Source: DASQVO01 sp035640715
Lineage (GTDB): Bacteria > Actinomycetota > Actinomycetes > Streptosporangiales > Streptosporangiaceae
Assembly (NCBI GenBank): GCA_035640715.1
Contig: DASQVO010000286.1
Location: forward strand, 1 to 27,115
Reading direction: 5' to 3'
Length of the DNA: 27,115 nucleotides
The translations under genes were made by a program, and so were the position numbers. Below, piece after piece: positions 13,654 to 21,960 of this stretch (position 1 is its first letter; every line of letters begins with the position of its first letter). Below the pieces are notes generated by a model, which did not search any database, was not told the DNA's origin, and saw only the letters and a list, made by a program, of their open reading frames with translations.

Positions 13654-15033
13654 TTGAGAAACCTTCGGTCTGCTGACGGAGCACGCTCTGCGGATGCACC
13701 TACTGCGGCGATGCGGTTCGGGCGGGCGCCGGGAGCCTGGCCGTTCCTCGGCCATGTCATCGCGTTGCGGCACCGGCCGCTGAGGCTGCTCGACTCCCTG
13801 CCGGCCTACGGGGACCTGGTGGAGATCAGGCTCGGCCCCCGGCCGGCGTTCGTTCTGTGCCATCCGGATCTGGCTCGCCAGGTACTGACCGATTTTCACG
13901 GCTTCGATCGGACTGGCTTGGTTTATGAACGGGTGCGGATGGCGATGGGCAGTGGCCTGGCGACGGCCACGCACCAGGACCACCGGCGCCAGCGCCTAGT
14001 CATGCAGCCCGCCTTCGGGCATGAGTACCTGCGCGGATACGTCGCCGTGATGCGGCAGGAGGTCACGGCCGTCATGGATAAGTGGCAGGACGGCGACCTC
14101 GTCGACATGGTGGATGAGATGTTCAAGCTCACCACCACCGTTGCGCTGAGGGCGCTGTTTTCTTCGCAGCTCGGCTCCGGGGAGGCCGAACAGTTGCGCC
14201 AGGCATTCGACGCCTTCCTCCGCGGCATTTACGCGCGAGCGGTGCTCCCCATGGGGGGCAGGCTGCCGACGCCCAGCAACCGGCACTACGCCAGGGCCGT
14301 CGCTCACTGGCGCGGCCAGGTCAACAAGCTCATTAACGGTTACCGGCAGGCGGGGGCCGGGCGCGGCGACCTGATGTCCCGGCTGCTGGCGGCCCGCGAC
14401 GAGCAGGGCCAGGGCATGTCGGACAAGGAGCTGGCCGACCAGGTCGCCGTCCTCATGCTCGCCGGAGGCGAGACCACCTCCGCGGCGGTGGTGTGGTCGT
14501 TGCACCTCCTCAGCGGCCACCCGCAGGTCCTGGACGCGCTGCACGCTGAGACCGACGCGGTACTGGGCCGGGACGTCGCCGGATGGGAACACCTGCCCCG
14601 GCTCGACCTGGCAGCCCGGGTGGTGCGGGAAGCGCTCCGCTTGTACCCGCCCGCCTGGGCCATCCCGCGGATCTCCGTCCGAGAGACCATCCTCGCCGGC
14701 CGGACCCTCCCGGCCGGGAGCATGGTGATCTTCAGCCCCTACATCCTGCACCGCCGGCCCGACCTCTATCCCCGCCCGCGCCGCTTTGATCCCGGCCGCT
14801 GGCTCGCCCCGGCACAAGGCGCCGCGGCGGCACACCGTGCTTCCTTCCTCCCCTTCGGCGCGGGGGCAACCAAGTGCATCGGCGAAGAGTTCGGCTTCGC
14901 GGAGGCCACGCTCGTCCTGGCCTCCATAGTCGCGCGCTGGGACCTGTACCCCGAAGCCGGCACCACGGTGTCCCCGGCGGCCAGAGCAGTACTGGTTCCC
15001 AAAGCATTCCCGGTCCGCCTGTCAGGCCGCTAG
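13654..15033 (+). CDS. Cytochrome P450 monooxygenase
   Basis: Encodes 459 residues from TTG 13654, supported by AGGAAG 8 bp upstream; ATG 13711 (MRFGRAPGAWPFLGH) is the alternative. All core P450 motifs are present: the I-helix oxygen-activating AGGETT (270-275), ExxR Glu326-Arg329 (EALRLYPP), PRRFDPGRW (375-383), and the haem loop FGAGATKCIG with Cys408. The sequence looks like the class of bacterial P450s related to CYP4/CYP102-type fatty-acid and terpene hydroxylases rather than the shorter macrolide type. No ferredoxin or reductase gene is adjacent, so electrons come from elsewhere. The substrate is unknown. The gene is convergent with the end of the mce operon. Confidence 0.92.
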   Translation: MRNLRSADGARSADAPTAAMRFGRAPGAWPFLGHVIALRHRPLRLLDSLPAYGDLVEIRLGPRPAFVLCHPDLARQVLTDFHGFDRTGLVYERVRMAMGSGLATATHQDHRRQRLVMQPAFGHEYLRGYVAVMRQEVTAVMDKWQDGDLVDMVDEMFKLTTTVALRALFSSQLGSGEAEQLRQAFDAFLRGIYARAVLPMGGRLPTPSNRHYARAVAHWRGQVNKLINGYRQAGAGRGDLMSRLLAARDEQGQGMSDKELADQVAVLMLAGGETTSAAVVWSLHLLSGHPQVLDALHAETDAVLGRDVAGWEHLPRLDLAARVVREALRLYPPAWAIPRISVRETILAGRTLPAGSMVIFSPYILHRRPDLYPRPRRFDPGRWLAPAQGAAAAHRASFLPFGAGATKCIGEEFGFAEATLVLASIVARWDLYPEAGTTVSPAARAVLVPKAFPVRLSGR

Positions 15034-15196
15034 CTGGTTGTACTACATGTTGACGCTGGCTGGACCACGATGGCGAGTTCTCCCACACGGGACCCAGACT
15101 GCAACCAGCCATGCTCCAGCATGTGGCACCGTAGCCATGAATCCCAGGTCAGAACGGGTGGGGCGCCAGGGGGCCAGCGCAGCCTGCGGTGGCTGC
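15034..15196. other. Convergent intergenic region, P450 against the mce operon end
   Basis: CATGCT-CC-AGCATG (15110-15123) is a perfect 6-bp inverted repeat with a 2-base centre, too tight for a classic terminator hairpin. Nothing else stands out. Transcripts from both sides probably end here. Confidence 0.3.
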
Positions 15197-15871
15197 TTAG
15201 GAGCCGGTGAAGGTGTCGATGTTCTCGATCTTCCACCGGCCCGCCTGGCGGACCGCGGTGACCGCGAACATGGCGCCGCCGTAGGTCGTCTGGCTGGTGC
15301 CGGCCCGGGTGTCCTGCTGGTTGGCGAAGATCAGCACCCGGGCCCGGTTGCCGGTCAGCAGTTCCACTCCGCTGTTGGTCACGGTGGTGGTCACCACGAG
15401 TTTCTCCGCCGGGGCCTCCCGTTGCACGAGCGCGAACAGGCTGTTGTACTGCCGGATCGCCGGCCCGGCCAGCAGTTGCTGCGCGGCCTGCCTGGTCGCC
15501 CCGGTATTGGCGTAGCTGTAGGAGAAGATCGTCTGCACGGCGCTGTCGATCTGATGGCGAACCGCGCCGGTGGCAGCCGGGTCGGTGAGGGCGGTGTTCT
15601 GCTGCGCGGACTGTGCCCGCAGGCTGCTGGCGTGCACCGTGGCCCAGACGCCGAAGCCACCGAGGATGACGGTAACCGCCCCGAGAATCAGCAGCACGAA
15701 CGGGCGGTGGGGGCCGCTGGGGCTGGCGGTAGCGTCCGTGCTGGCGGTGCCGGCGGTAGCGTCGGTGCTGACGGGGCTGTCAGCGGCTTCCGCGGGTGCG
15801 GGGTCTGCCTGTGCGGTGGCTGGTGGCCCTGGCTGGTGATCAGGGGGCATGGCGTGTCCTCTCAGGCTCAT
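15197..15871 (-). CDS. Mce-associated membrane protein (second)
   Basis: Encodes 224 residues if started at ATG 15871, which overlaps the preceding stop (ATGA). A second ATG at 15850 has a better ribosome site (GAGAGGA, 6 bp ahead) and gives 217 residues. A Pro/Ala/Thr-rich cytoplasmic N-terminus is followed by one membrane helix (FVLLILGAVTVILGGFGVWA) and an extracytoplasmic domain of NTF2-like type with VQTIFSYSYAN, TNSGVELLTGNRARVLIFANQ and a final GRWKIENIDTFTGS. This is the usual build of Mce-associated (Mas) proteins encoded last in mce operons, thought to stabilise or assist the transporter at the membrane. The gene closes the operon. Confidence 0.8.
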   Translation of the reverse strand: MSLRGHAMPPDHQPGPPATAQADPAPAEAADSPVSTDATAGTASTDATASPSGPHRPFVLLILGAVTVILGGFGVWATVHASSLRAQSAQQNTALTDPAATGAVRHQIDSAVQTIFSYSYANTGATRQAAQQLLAGPAIRQYNSLFALVQREAPAEKLVVTTTVTNSGVELLTGNRARVLIFANQQDTRAGTSQTTYGGAMFAVTAVRQAGRWKIENIDTFTGS

Positions 15872-16425
15872 CCGGCGGGCTGCTTTGTGGCGGGTGCGCC
15901 GCTGCCGACCGGCGCCTGGCCGAGCGCGGTGAGCTTCCACCCCGACGCTGTCCGGGTGAGCTGGCCTTCCAGCCGGTTCTGCTTGCTGACCTGTGCCCCG
16001 TGCGGCGGGATGACGTTGATCTGCACGGCGGCGATGATGCTGGCCGTCCCCGCCCGGGTGTTCAGCGCGGTAAGTGCCGCGTCGAGGATCTTGGCGGTGG
16101 TGATGGTCTTGGCCTGCTTAACTTGCTGCTCGAACTGTGCCCGGCCCGCGGTGATCTGCGCCCGCAGCGGGCCGGCCGACGACTGCTCCCACAGGTTCAG
16201 GCCCTGGCTGACGTGGCGGTAGTCGAGGGTGCTGAAGTTCTGCACCGCCTGCTCGCCTGCCTGCAGGACCTGATCGCGGGTCTGGGCGAGGGCAGGCGGC
16301 CCGGCCTGGGCCGCGCTGTACCAGGACCAGCCCGACCAGGCAGCGAAGGCTGCAGCGGCGGCGGCCAGCACGGCCGCGACGGCCAGCACCGGGTCCCGGG
16401 ACAGCATGCGGGCGGCTGCCTTCAC
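15868..16425 (-). CDS. Mce-associated membrane protein (first)
   Basis: Encodes 185 residues from GTG 16425, overlapping the MceF stop (GTGA). A short basic N-terminus is followed by one membrane helix (VLAVAAVLAAAAAAFAAWSGWSWY, about 13-36), then an extracytoplasmic domain: a helical part (ALAQTRDQVLQAGEQAVQNFSTLDYRHV) matching the conserved start of Mas proteins, and strands ending in ASGWKLTALGQAPVG. It is paired with a second Mas gene downstream, as in several actinomycete mce loci. It probably sits beside the Mce complex in the membrane; no enzymatic motif is visible. Confidence 0.8.
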   Translation of the reverse strand: MKAAARMLSRDPVLAVAAVLAAAAAAFAAWSGWSWYSAAQAGPPALAQTRDQVLQAGEQAVQNFSTLDYRHVSQGLNLWEQSSAGPLRAQITAGRAQFEQQVKQAKTITTAKILDAALTALNTRAGTASIIAAVQINVIPPHGAQVSKQNRLEGQLTRTASGWKLTALGQAPVGSGAPATKQPAG

Positions 16426-17588
16426 GGGGTCACCCCCAGCAGCTGGGCCATTCCCGGCTGTGCCGCTGGTGGCACCCCCCCGCCGGACGGGGCGTGCGCG
16501 GAGCCGCGGACATCCACCCCGCTGCTAGCCGGCAGGGTGCAGCCGGCGGAGGTGTTCAGTGGCGGTGGCGGGGACGTATTCAGCCCGTTGCGGTACACGG
16601 TGCCGCCGTACCCGGCGGTACAGGGCAGCGGGCTGAAAAAGGTGAGTGCCATCCCGAAGTTGGCGCCCTTCTGGGTGATGACCGTGGACCCGGCCGCGAT
16701 GTCAGCCGGCAGTGCGGACAGCAGTTCGTCCAGCGCCTGGCCCCGGGTGAGCGTCACCTCGGAGGTGGTTAGCAGGTTGGCGATCAGCACGGCGAGCCCT
16801 GGGTTGGTGCTGGCCAGCAGGTCGGCCACCTGCGCGCCCGCCTGCGGGGCGGCGGTGATGAGCCGGCGCAGGTCCGGGCTGGACGCCTTGAGCTGGCGGG
16901 CGAGCAGCCGGGCGCTGGCGGCGAAGGAGTTGAGTGCCCCTGACTCCGCGATCTGGGTGGCCATCACCGTGCGGCTGTCGTTGATCAGCGAGCTGGTCTG
17001 GGGAACGGTGGCGGACAAGGCCCGGACCAGTGCGTGGTTGCCGTCCAGCATCGCCGCCAGGTTGGCGCCCTGCCCCTGGAAACCGGTGGCCATCTCGTTC
17101 AGCAGGTTGCGGAGCGTGCCCAGCGGCAGCGACGTGGCCAGCGTGTTGATGCTGGTCAGCAAGCTGGTCACGGGCAGGGGCAGCTGGGTGTCGCGCTGCG
17201 GGATCACGCTTCCGGCGGTCAGGTAGGGGCCGGACGTGGTGTCCGGGCGCAGGTCCACGTACTGCTCGCCGACCGCAGACAGGTCCGCCACGGCGGCCTG
17301 GAGATGGGCGGGGATCGGCGGGGCGGAGTCGCTGATGTTCAGGTCTGCTTCGACGCCGGTGGCGGTCAGCCGGATGGTGCCTACCCGCCCGACGGAAACC
17401 CCGCGGTAGGTCACGTTGGCGTTGGGGAAGATCCCGCCGGCCTGGGCGAGATCCAGCCGGACCACGTAGTACCCGGGCAGGCCAACGTACCGGCCCAGGG
17501 CAGAGTAATGGATTCCGGTAAAGGCCACTACGCCCGCGCCGAGCAGCGCGAACGCGGCCAGCCTTATTCTCGTCGCCCTGGTGAGCAT
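16422..17588 (-). CDS. mceF: MceF-family substrate-binding protein
   Basis: Encodes 388 residues. An N-terminal membrane anchor (LAAFALLGAGVVAFTGIHY) is followed by the MCE domain (about 38-118: YVVRLDLAQAGGIFPNANVTYRGVSVGRVGTI and DLSAVGEQYVDLRP), a long helical region that forms part of the lipid channel, and the MceF-type ending FFSPLPCTAGYGG. Its position as sixth mce gene also fixes the letter. It starts at ATG 17588, whose first base is the last of the MceE stop (TGATG). It is taken to form a heterohexameric tube with MceA-E that moves lipids across the envelope toward YrbEA/B. The Pro/Ala-rich tail carries no further domain. Confidence 0.88.
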   Translation of the reverse strand: MLTRATRIRLAAFALLGAGVVAFTGIHYSALGRYVGLPGYYVVRLDLAQAGGIFPNANVTYRGVSVGRVGTIRLTATGVEADLNISDSAPPIPAHLQAAVADLSAVGEQYVDLRPDTTSGPYLTAGSVIPQRDTQLPLPVTSLLTSINTLATSLPLGTLRNLLNEMATGFQGQGANLAAMLDGNHALVRALSATVPQTSSLINDSRTVMATQIAESGALNSFAASARLLARQLKASSPDLRRLITAAPQAGAQVADLLASTNPGLAVLIANLLTTSEVTLTRGQALDELLSALPADIAAGSTVITQKGANFGMALTFFSPLPCTAGYGGTVYRNGLNTSPPPPLNTSAGCTLPASSGVDVRGSAHAPSGGGVPPAAQPGMAQLLGVTP

Positions 17589-18652
17589 CAGCCCTTGCCC
17601 TTTCCGCTGCCCGGCTGCACCGGTGGGATGACCACCGTCCCATCGGCCGCCCGCACCTTCAGGTAGACGTTCAGGTAGTCGCCTTTCACATCATTGAGCA
17701 CCTGGTCCGTGAACGGGTAGGTCAGCAGCACCTGGAGCGCCAGCGGCAGTGACTGCCCGGCGTTGGCGAGTTCCCGGAGCGTCGGCGCCAGCAGCTGGAG
17801 GTCAGTGACCATGCTGGCCTGGCTGGCCTGGATGGTGCTGACCGCCACCCCGGAGAGCGCGTGCAGCGAGTTCAGCATGGTGACCAGCTGGTTGCGCTCG
17901 TCGGCGAGCACCTGCAGCCCGGGCGTGAGGTGATCGAGGACGTTGCCGATCTGGCGGTCGCGCGCGGCCAGGGTCGCCGAGAGCGCGTTCAGCCCGTCGA
18001 GCGCTGTCATGATGTCGCCGCGGTGGGCGTTGAAGTTCGCGAGCAGCGTGTGCAACCGGGTCAGCAGCGAGCGGATCTGCGGCTCGTTGCCGTTCAGCGC
18101 GGTGGCCAGCTGGGTGGTGATCGTGTGCAGCTGGTTGATGCCACCCCCGTTGAGCAGCAGCGACAGCGCCCCCAGCACCTGCTCCACGGTGGTGTTGGTG
18201 GTGGTGCGGTACTCGGGTATCACCGCGCCGTTCGCCAGCTTGCCGGTGGCCGGGATGCCGGGTGGTGCGGACAGGGCGATGTACTGCTCGCCGAGCAGGC
18301 TGGACTGCTCCACCTGGGCGATGGCGTTGGCGGGCAGGTGGACGCTGCCATTGATGAGCATGGTGACGCTCGCCGTCCAGGACCTCTGCGGGAGGTAGAT
18401 GTTGGTCACCCGGCCGACGCTGACGTCGTTCACCTTCACCGCTGACTGCGGCACCAGGTCGAGCACATCGGCGAAACGGGCGATGACCTGGTACGAGTGG
18501 CTGCCCAGATTGGCGCCCCCAGGCAGCGGGATGCTGTAGATGCCGTTGAACCCGCTGGAACTGCAGCCCGCCAGGGCCAGTGCCATCACCGCCGCCGCGG
18601 CGGCGATCGCTCCCCGCCGCGGCAGCGCCTGCCGCAGCACCCGCGCCCGCAT
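17588..18652 (-). CDS. mceE: MceE-family lipoprotein (LprK-like)
   Basis: Encodes 354 residues from ATG 18652, whose first base is shared with the MceD stop (TGATG). The signal sequence ends in the lipobox LALAGC with Cys30, so the mature protein should be lipid-anchored, as in MceE/LprK of mycobacteria. The MCE domain follows (SYQVIARFADVLDLVPQSAVK, VSVGRV, SSLLGEQYIAL), then a long helical segment and the ending YPFTDQVLNDVKGDYLNVYLK that is typical of MceE. It sits between mceD and mceF with no gaps. A longer frame starting at 18670 inside mceD is less likely. Confidence 0.9.
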   Translation of the reverse strand: MRARVLRQALPRRGAIAAAAAVMALALAGCSSSGFNGIYSIPLPGGANLGSHSYQVIARFADVLDLVPQSAVKVNDVSVGRVTNIYLPQRSWTASVTMLINGSVHLPANAIAQVEQSSLLGEQYIALSAPPGIPATGKLANGAVIPEYRTTTNTTVEQVLGALSLLLNGGGINQLHTITTQLATALNGNEPQIRSLLTRLHTLLANFNAHRGDIMTALDGLNALSATLAARDRQIGNVLDHLTPGLQVLADERNQLVTMLNSLHALSGVAVSTIQASQASMVTDLQLLAPTLRELANAGQSLPLALQVLLTYPFTDQVLNDVKGDYLNVYLKVRAADGTVVIPPVQPGSGKGKG

Positions 18653-19914
18653 CAGCACCCCTTCCCGCACGCGTGCACCGCTGCCAGCAGGGCCTGCGGC
18701 GTGCTGTACTCCGTCCCGGCTGTGGGCAGCGGCAGCGGCGGCAGGCCGGCGGTTTCGGTGGCTGGCACCGCGACCGAGCCGGCTGGTGCGGCGGTGGCTG
18801 CGCCCCCGGACACAGCCGCCGTGGTCCCTGCCGAGGTCATGCTGAATTCGTTGAGGTTGGCGCGGCCGTCCAGGGTCTTGCGGGTGGCGTCGTAGGCGTT
18901 GAGGAGGTTGTCCGCCGCGAGCGGGGCGGTGTCCAGGGCTTGCGCCAGCGACGCCCGCTCGCTGGACAGGATGCCGGTGATCGACGCCAGCTTGTTCACG
19001 TTGGACGTGAGCAGGCTGCGGTTGCTGGCGATGAACTGCTGCACTTGGCCGAGCGCGGTGGCCAGCGTGGACATGGCCGCTGCGAGCTGCTGCCGGTCAC
19101 CCGAGAGGAACCCGGTCACCTGCGCGAGCTGCTGCTCGGCCTGCCGTACCTGGCCGTCGTTGCGTTTGAGCATGCTGGTGAACTGCTGCAGGCTGGTGAT
19201 GGTCGCCGCGATGTTGTCCGCGGAGCCGCCCAGAGTCTTGGACAGCCCGCTGTACTGCGTGATCATGCTGTTCAGGTAGCTGCCGTTGCCTGCCAGGTTG
19301 GCCGCCCCGGTTTTGATCAGGTTGCTGAGCGCGCCGTGCTTATTGACGCCGGCCGGGCCGAGCGCGGTGGCGAGTTTACTCAGCCCCGCGTAGATCTGGT
19401 CGACCTCGACCGGGACCGCGGTGCGGGTGACCGGGATGACGGCGCCGCCCGCGAGCTGCGGGCCGCCCGTGTAGGCGGGGGTGAGCTGGACGTACCGGTC
19501 GGAGACCACGCTCGCCGCCACCACGGCCGCCCGCACGCCGGCGGGCACCGCGACGCCGTGGTCGACCGTCAGGCTGACCTTCACCTGGTGGCCGTCCGGC
19601 TGCACCGCGTCGACCGTGCCCACCCGCACCCCGAGCACCCGGACGTCGGAGCCGGGGTAGATGCCAATGGACTCGCTGAAGTAGGCGGTGAGCTGCGTGC
19701 CCTGATGGGTGGCCTGATACAGCAGCACCCCGCCGGCGATCAGTGCGGCCGCGACGGCCAGGGCGCCGGCCCCGGTGGCTATCCGCTGCCGCCGGGAGCC
19801 CAGCAGCCTGCGCCGCAGGGCGCCGGGCCGCCTGGCACGCCCGGCCGCCCGTTCCTGGCCAGCTTTCAGCAGGCTGGCGAGTGTGGCCAGCCCGCCTTCC
19901 TTCCTGGTGGTCAT
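18652..19914 (-). CDS. mceD: MceD-family substrate-binding protein
   Basis: Encodes 420 residues. An unusually long basic cytoplasmic N-terminus (about 48 residues, RRPGALRRRLLGSRRQR) comes before the membrane helix GALAVAAALIAGGVLLYQ. The MCE domain (TAYFSESIGIYPGSDVRVLGVRVGTVDAV, SVVSDRYVQLTPAY) and an extended helical region follow. The C-terminal NAYDATRKTLDGRANLNEF is characteristic of MceD, and a Pro/Ala/Thr-rich tail ends in CGKGC. The start is 12 bp after the MceC stop, with GAGGTG as a weak ribosome site. It is a component of the Mce tube. Confidence 0.88.
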   Translation of the reverse strand: MTTRKEGGLATLASLLKAGQERAAGRARRPGALRRRLLGSRRQRIATGAGALAVAAALIAGGVLLYQATHQGTQLTAYFSESIGIYPGSDVRVLGVRVGTVDAVQPDGHQVKVSLTVDHGVAVPAGVRAAVVAASVVSDRYVQLTPAYTGGPQLAGGAVIPVTRTAVPVEVDQIYAGLSKLATALGPAGVNKHGALSNLIKTGAANLAGNGSYLNSMITQYSGLSKTLGGSADNIAATITSLQQFTSMLKRNDGQVRQAEQQLAQVTGFLSGDRQQLAAAMSTLATALGQVQQFIASNRSLLTSNVNKLASITGILSSERASLAQALDTAPLAADNLLNAYDATRKTLDGRANLNEFSMTSAGTTAAVSGGAATAAPAGSVAVPATETAGLPPLPLPTAGTEYSTPQALLAAVHACGKGC

Positions 19915-19926
19915 CGTAGTGACACC

Positions 19927-20928
19927 TCAGCCTTTCGGGGGCTGGCAACCGTGGGTGGGACCGGTGCCCGGCGGCAGGTACGAGCTGGGGATGAGGCCGC
20001 ACAGGTACACGTCGAACCAGCGGCCGTTGCCGAGCGCGTTCCCGAGCAGCCGGTAGTAGGGGCCGGCCAGCGCCATCGCGCGGTTCAGGTTGGCCTGGTT
20101 CTGTTGCAGCACGCTAGTGACCTGGTTGAGCGCCTGCAGCGCCGGGCCGAGCTGGGCCTGGTTGTCGGTAACCAGCCCGGAGAGCTGGGTGGCCAGGGCC
20201 TGGGTGGTGACCAGCATCGAGTTGATGGCGGCCTGCCGCTGCTCCAGTTCCGACAGCAGCAGGTTCCCGTCGCCCAGCAGTGCCTGGAACCGGGCGTCCT
20301 CGCTGGCGAGTGTCCCGGTCACCGTGCGGGTGCCCGCCAGCACGCTGGCCACCTGGGCCTCCCGGGACGCGACCGATGACGACAGTGCGGCCAGCCCGTG
20401 CAGGGCCGAGCGCACGTAGGGCGGGGTGGAGGCGAACGCATCGGACAGCACCTGGAGGCTGCGGGCCAGCTGTGCGGTGTTGATCTGGCCGAGTTGCTGC
20501 CCAAGGCCGCTGAACGCCTGCTGCACGTCATAAGGCGAGGTGGTGCGGCTGAGCGGGATCGGCTGGCCTGGGTTCAGCGGGGCGGTGCCCTGCGGGCCGA
20601 GCGCCAGGTACTTATCGCCCAGCAGGGTCTTGATCTTGATTGCGGCGGTGGTGGTGTTGCCCAGCCAGGCGCCTTTCTCCTGGAACGTCACCGCCACCTT
20701 GTTGCCGTCCAGCGACACCCCGGTGACGTGGCCGACCACGATCCCCGCCACCCGCACCTCGTTGCCTGGCCGCAGGCCGCCCGCCTCAGCGAAATACGCG
20801 GTGTAGGTGGTGCCGCCGCCGATGACCGGCAGGTCCCCGGAAAAGAACGTGAGCGAGGCGATCGCGGCGAGAATCGCCAGCCCCACGAAGGCGACCCCGA
20901 TCGGGTTGCGCTGCGAGATCGGCTTCAT
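19927..20928 (-). CDS. mceC: MceC-family substrate-binding protein
   Basis: Encodes 333 residues from ATG 20928, which overlaps the MceB stop (ATGA); a longer frame to 21012 lies wholly inside mceB. SQRNPIGVAFVGLAILAAIA is the MceC-type anchor, then the MCE domain (TAYFAEAGGLRPGNEVRVAGIVVGHVTGV and TLLGDKYLAL), helices to about 280, and the ending NGRWFDVYLCGLIPS that is shared by MceB/MceC proteins. The Cys pair in the tail may form a disulfide. It is a component of the Mce tube. Confidence 0.88.
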   Translation of the reverse strand: MKPISQRNPIGVAFVGLAILAAIASLTFFSGDLPVIGGGTTYTAYFAEAGGLRPGNEVRVAGIVVGHVTGVSLDGNKVAVTFQEKGAWLGNTTTAAIKIKTLLGDKYLALGPQGTAPLNPGQPIPLSRTTSPYDVQQAFSGLGQQLGQINTAQLARSLQVLSDAFASTPPYVRSALHGLAALSSSVASREAQVASVLAGTRTVTGTLASEDARFQALLGDGNLLLSELEQRQAAINSMLVTTQALATQLSGLVTDNQAQLGPALQALNQVTSVLQQNQANLNRAMALAGPYYRLLGNALGNGRWFDVYLCGLIPSSYLPPGTGPTHGCQPPKG

Positions 20929-21953
20929 GACGTGCACCTCGCTGCCGTGACGGGGACGCCGGACGGGCCGCCGCCGAGGGCGCTGCGCACCCCGGTCACC
21001 GTCGCGGCGCACAGATAGAAGTTGAGCCAGGACCCGTACGAGGCCAGCCGGGCGATGTCGGCCATCTTGACCGGCAGGTTCTGCAGGAAGGTGTTGACCG
21101 TGCCCGAGCTGGCGGCCAGGTTCCCGGCCAGCCGCCCGAGCTGGGTGATGTCCTGGCGCAGGGGGGAGCGGCCCACCTGGAGCAGGCCGGCGGTGGCGCT
21201 GTTCAGGCTGGAGATGGCGGAGATGGCGCTGCCGATCGGCTGCCGGTCTGCCGCCAGGCCGGAGACCAGTTGCTGCAGGGTGGTGACCAGCCCGGCGAGC
21301 TCGTTGCCGCGGGAGGTGATCGTGTGCAGCACTGAGTTCAGGTTGCCGATCACGTCGTCGATGACCTGGTCCTTGGTCGCCAGGGCGGTGGTCAGCGACC
21401 CGATGGTGAGGACCAGGGCGTCGATGTTCGGGCTCTCGCCCTGGAACACCTGAATGATCTCGCTGGCCAGCTTGTTGACGTCACCGGGTGAGAGGGCCGC
21501 CAGCAGCGGCTGGAAGCCGTTGAACAGGGCGGTGAGATCCAGCGCGGGGGTGGTCTGCGCGAGCGGGATGGTCCCCCCGGGGGGGACGATCCGGCCGGGC
21601 GGCCCGGTGCCCTGGCCCAGTTCGATGTAGCGCTGACCGACGAGGTTGAGGTATTTGATGGTGGCGGTCACCGAGGCGGGCAGCTGCCGGCCCGCCTGCA
21701 CGGCGAAGCCGACCAGCGCCAGGTCCCGGTGGTAGACGCTGATCGAGGTGACGTCCCCCACCCGCACCCCGGCGATGTCCACGTCATCGCCCACGGCCAG
21801 CCCGGTGACGTCGGAGAACACTGCCCGGTAGCCGGTGGTCGCGGAAACCCCGGTGTTGGCGATGCTGATCCCGAGCACCGCGGTCAGGGTGGCGGTAACC
21901 ACGATGAAGATGACCGATTTGATCAGCGGCCCGGCGATGGATGCCCGCTTCAT
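20925..21953 (-). CDS. mceB: MceB-family substrate-binding protein
   Basis: Encodes 342 residues. The anchor LIKSVIFIVVTATLTAVLGISI is followed by the MCE domain (YRAVFSDVTGLAVGDDVDIAGVRVGDVTSI and LNLVGQRYIELG), the helical channel-forming part, and the ending LASYGSWLNFYLCAA, a signature of MceB. It starts 7 bp after the MceA stop, with GAGGTGAG as ribosome site, and its end overlaps the mceC start. It is a component of the Mce tube; nothing unusual was seen. Confidence 0.9.
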   Translation of the reverse strand: MKRASIAGPLIKSVIFIVVTATLTAVLGISIANTGVSATTGYRAVFSDVTGLAVGDDVDIAGVRVGDVTSISVYHRDLALVGFAVQAGRQLPASVTATIKYLNLVGQRYIELGQGTGPPGRIVPPGGTIPLAQTTPALDLTALFNGFQPLLAALSPGDVNKLASEIIQVFQGESPNIDALVLTIGSLTTALATKDQVIDDVIGNLNSVLHTITSRGNELAGLVTTLQQLVSGLAADRQPIGSAISAISSLNSATAGLLQVGRSPLRQDITQLGRLAGNLAASSGTVNTFLQNLPVKMADIARLASYGSWLNFYLCAATVTGVRSALGGGPSGVPVTAARCTS

Positions 21954-21960
21954 GCCTGTC

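Noticed and set aside
15796..20379. Long plus-strand frames (476 and 599 codons) opposite the mce genes
   Set aside because: They are antisense shadows; the minus strand carries conserved Mce domains in the coupled reading frames.
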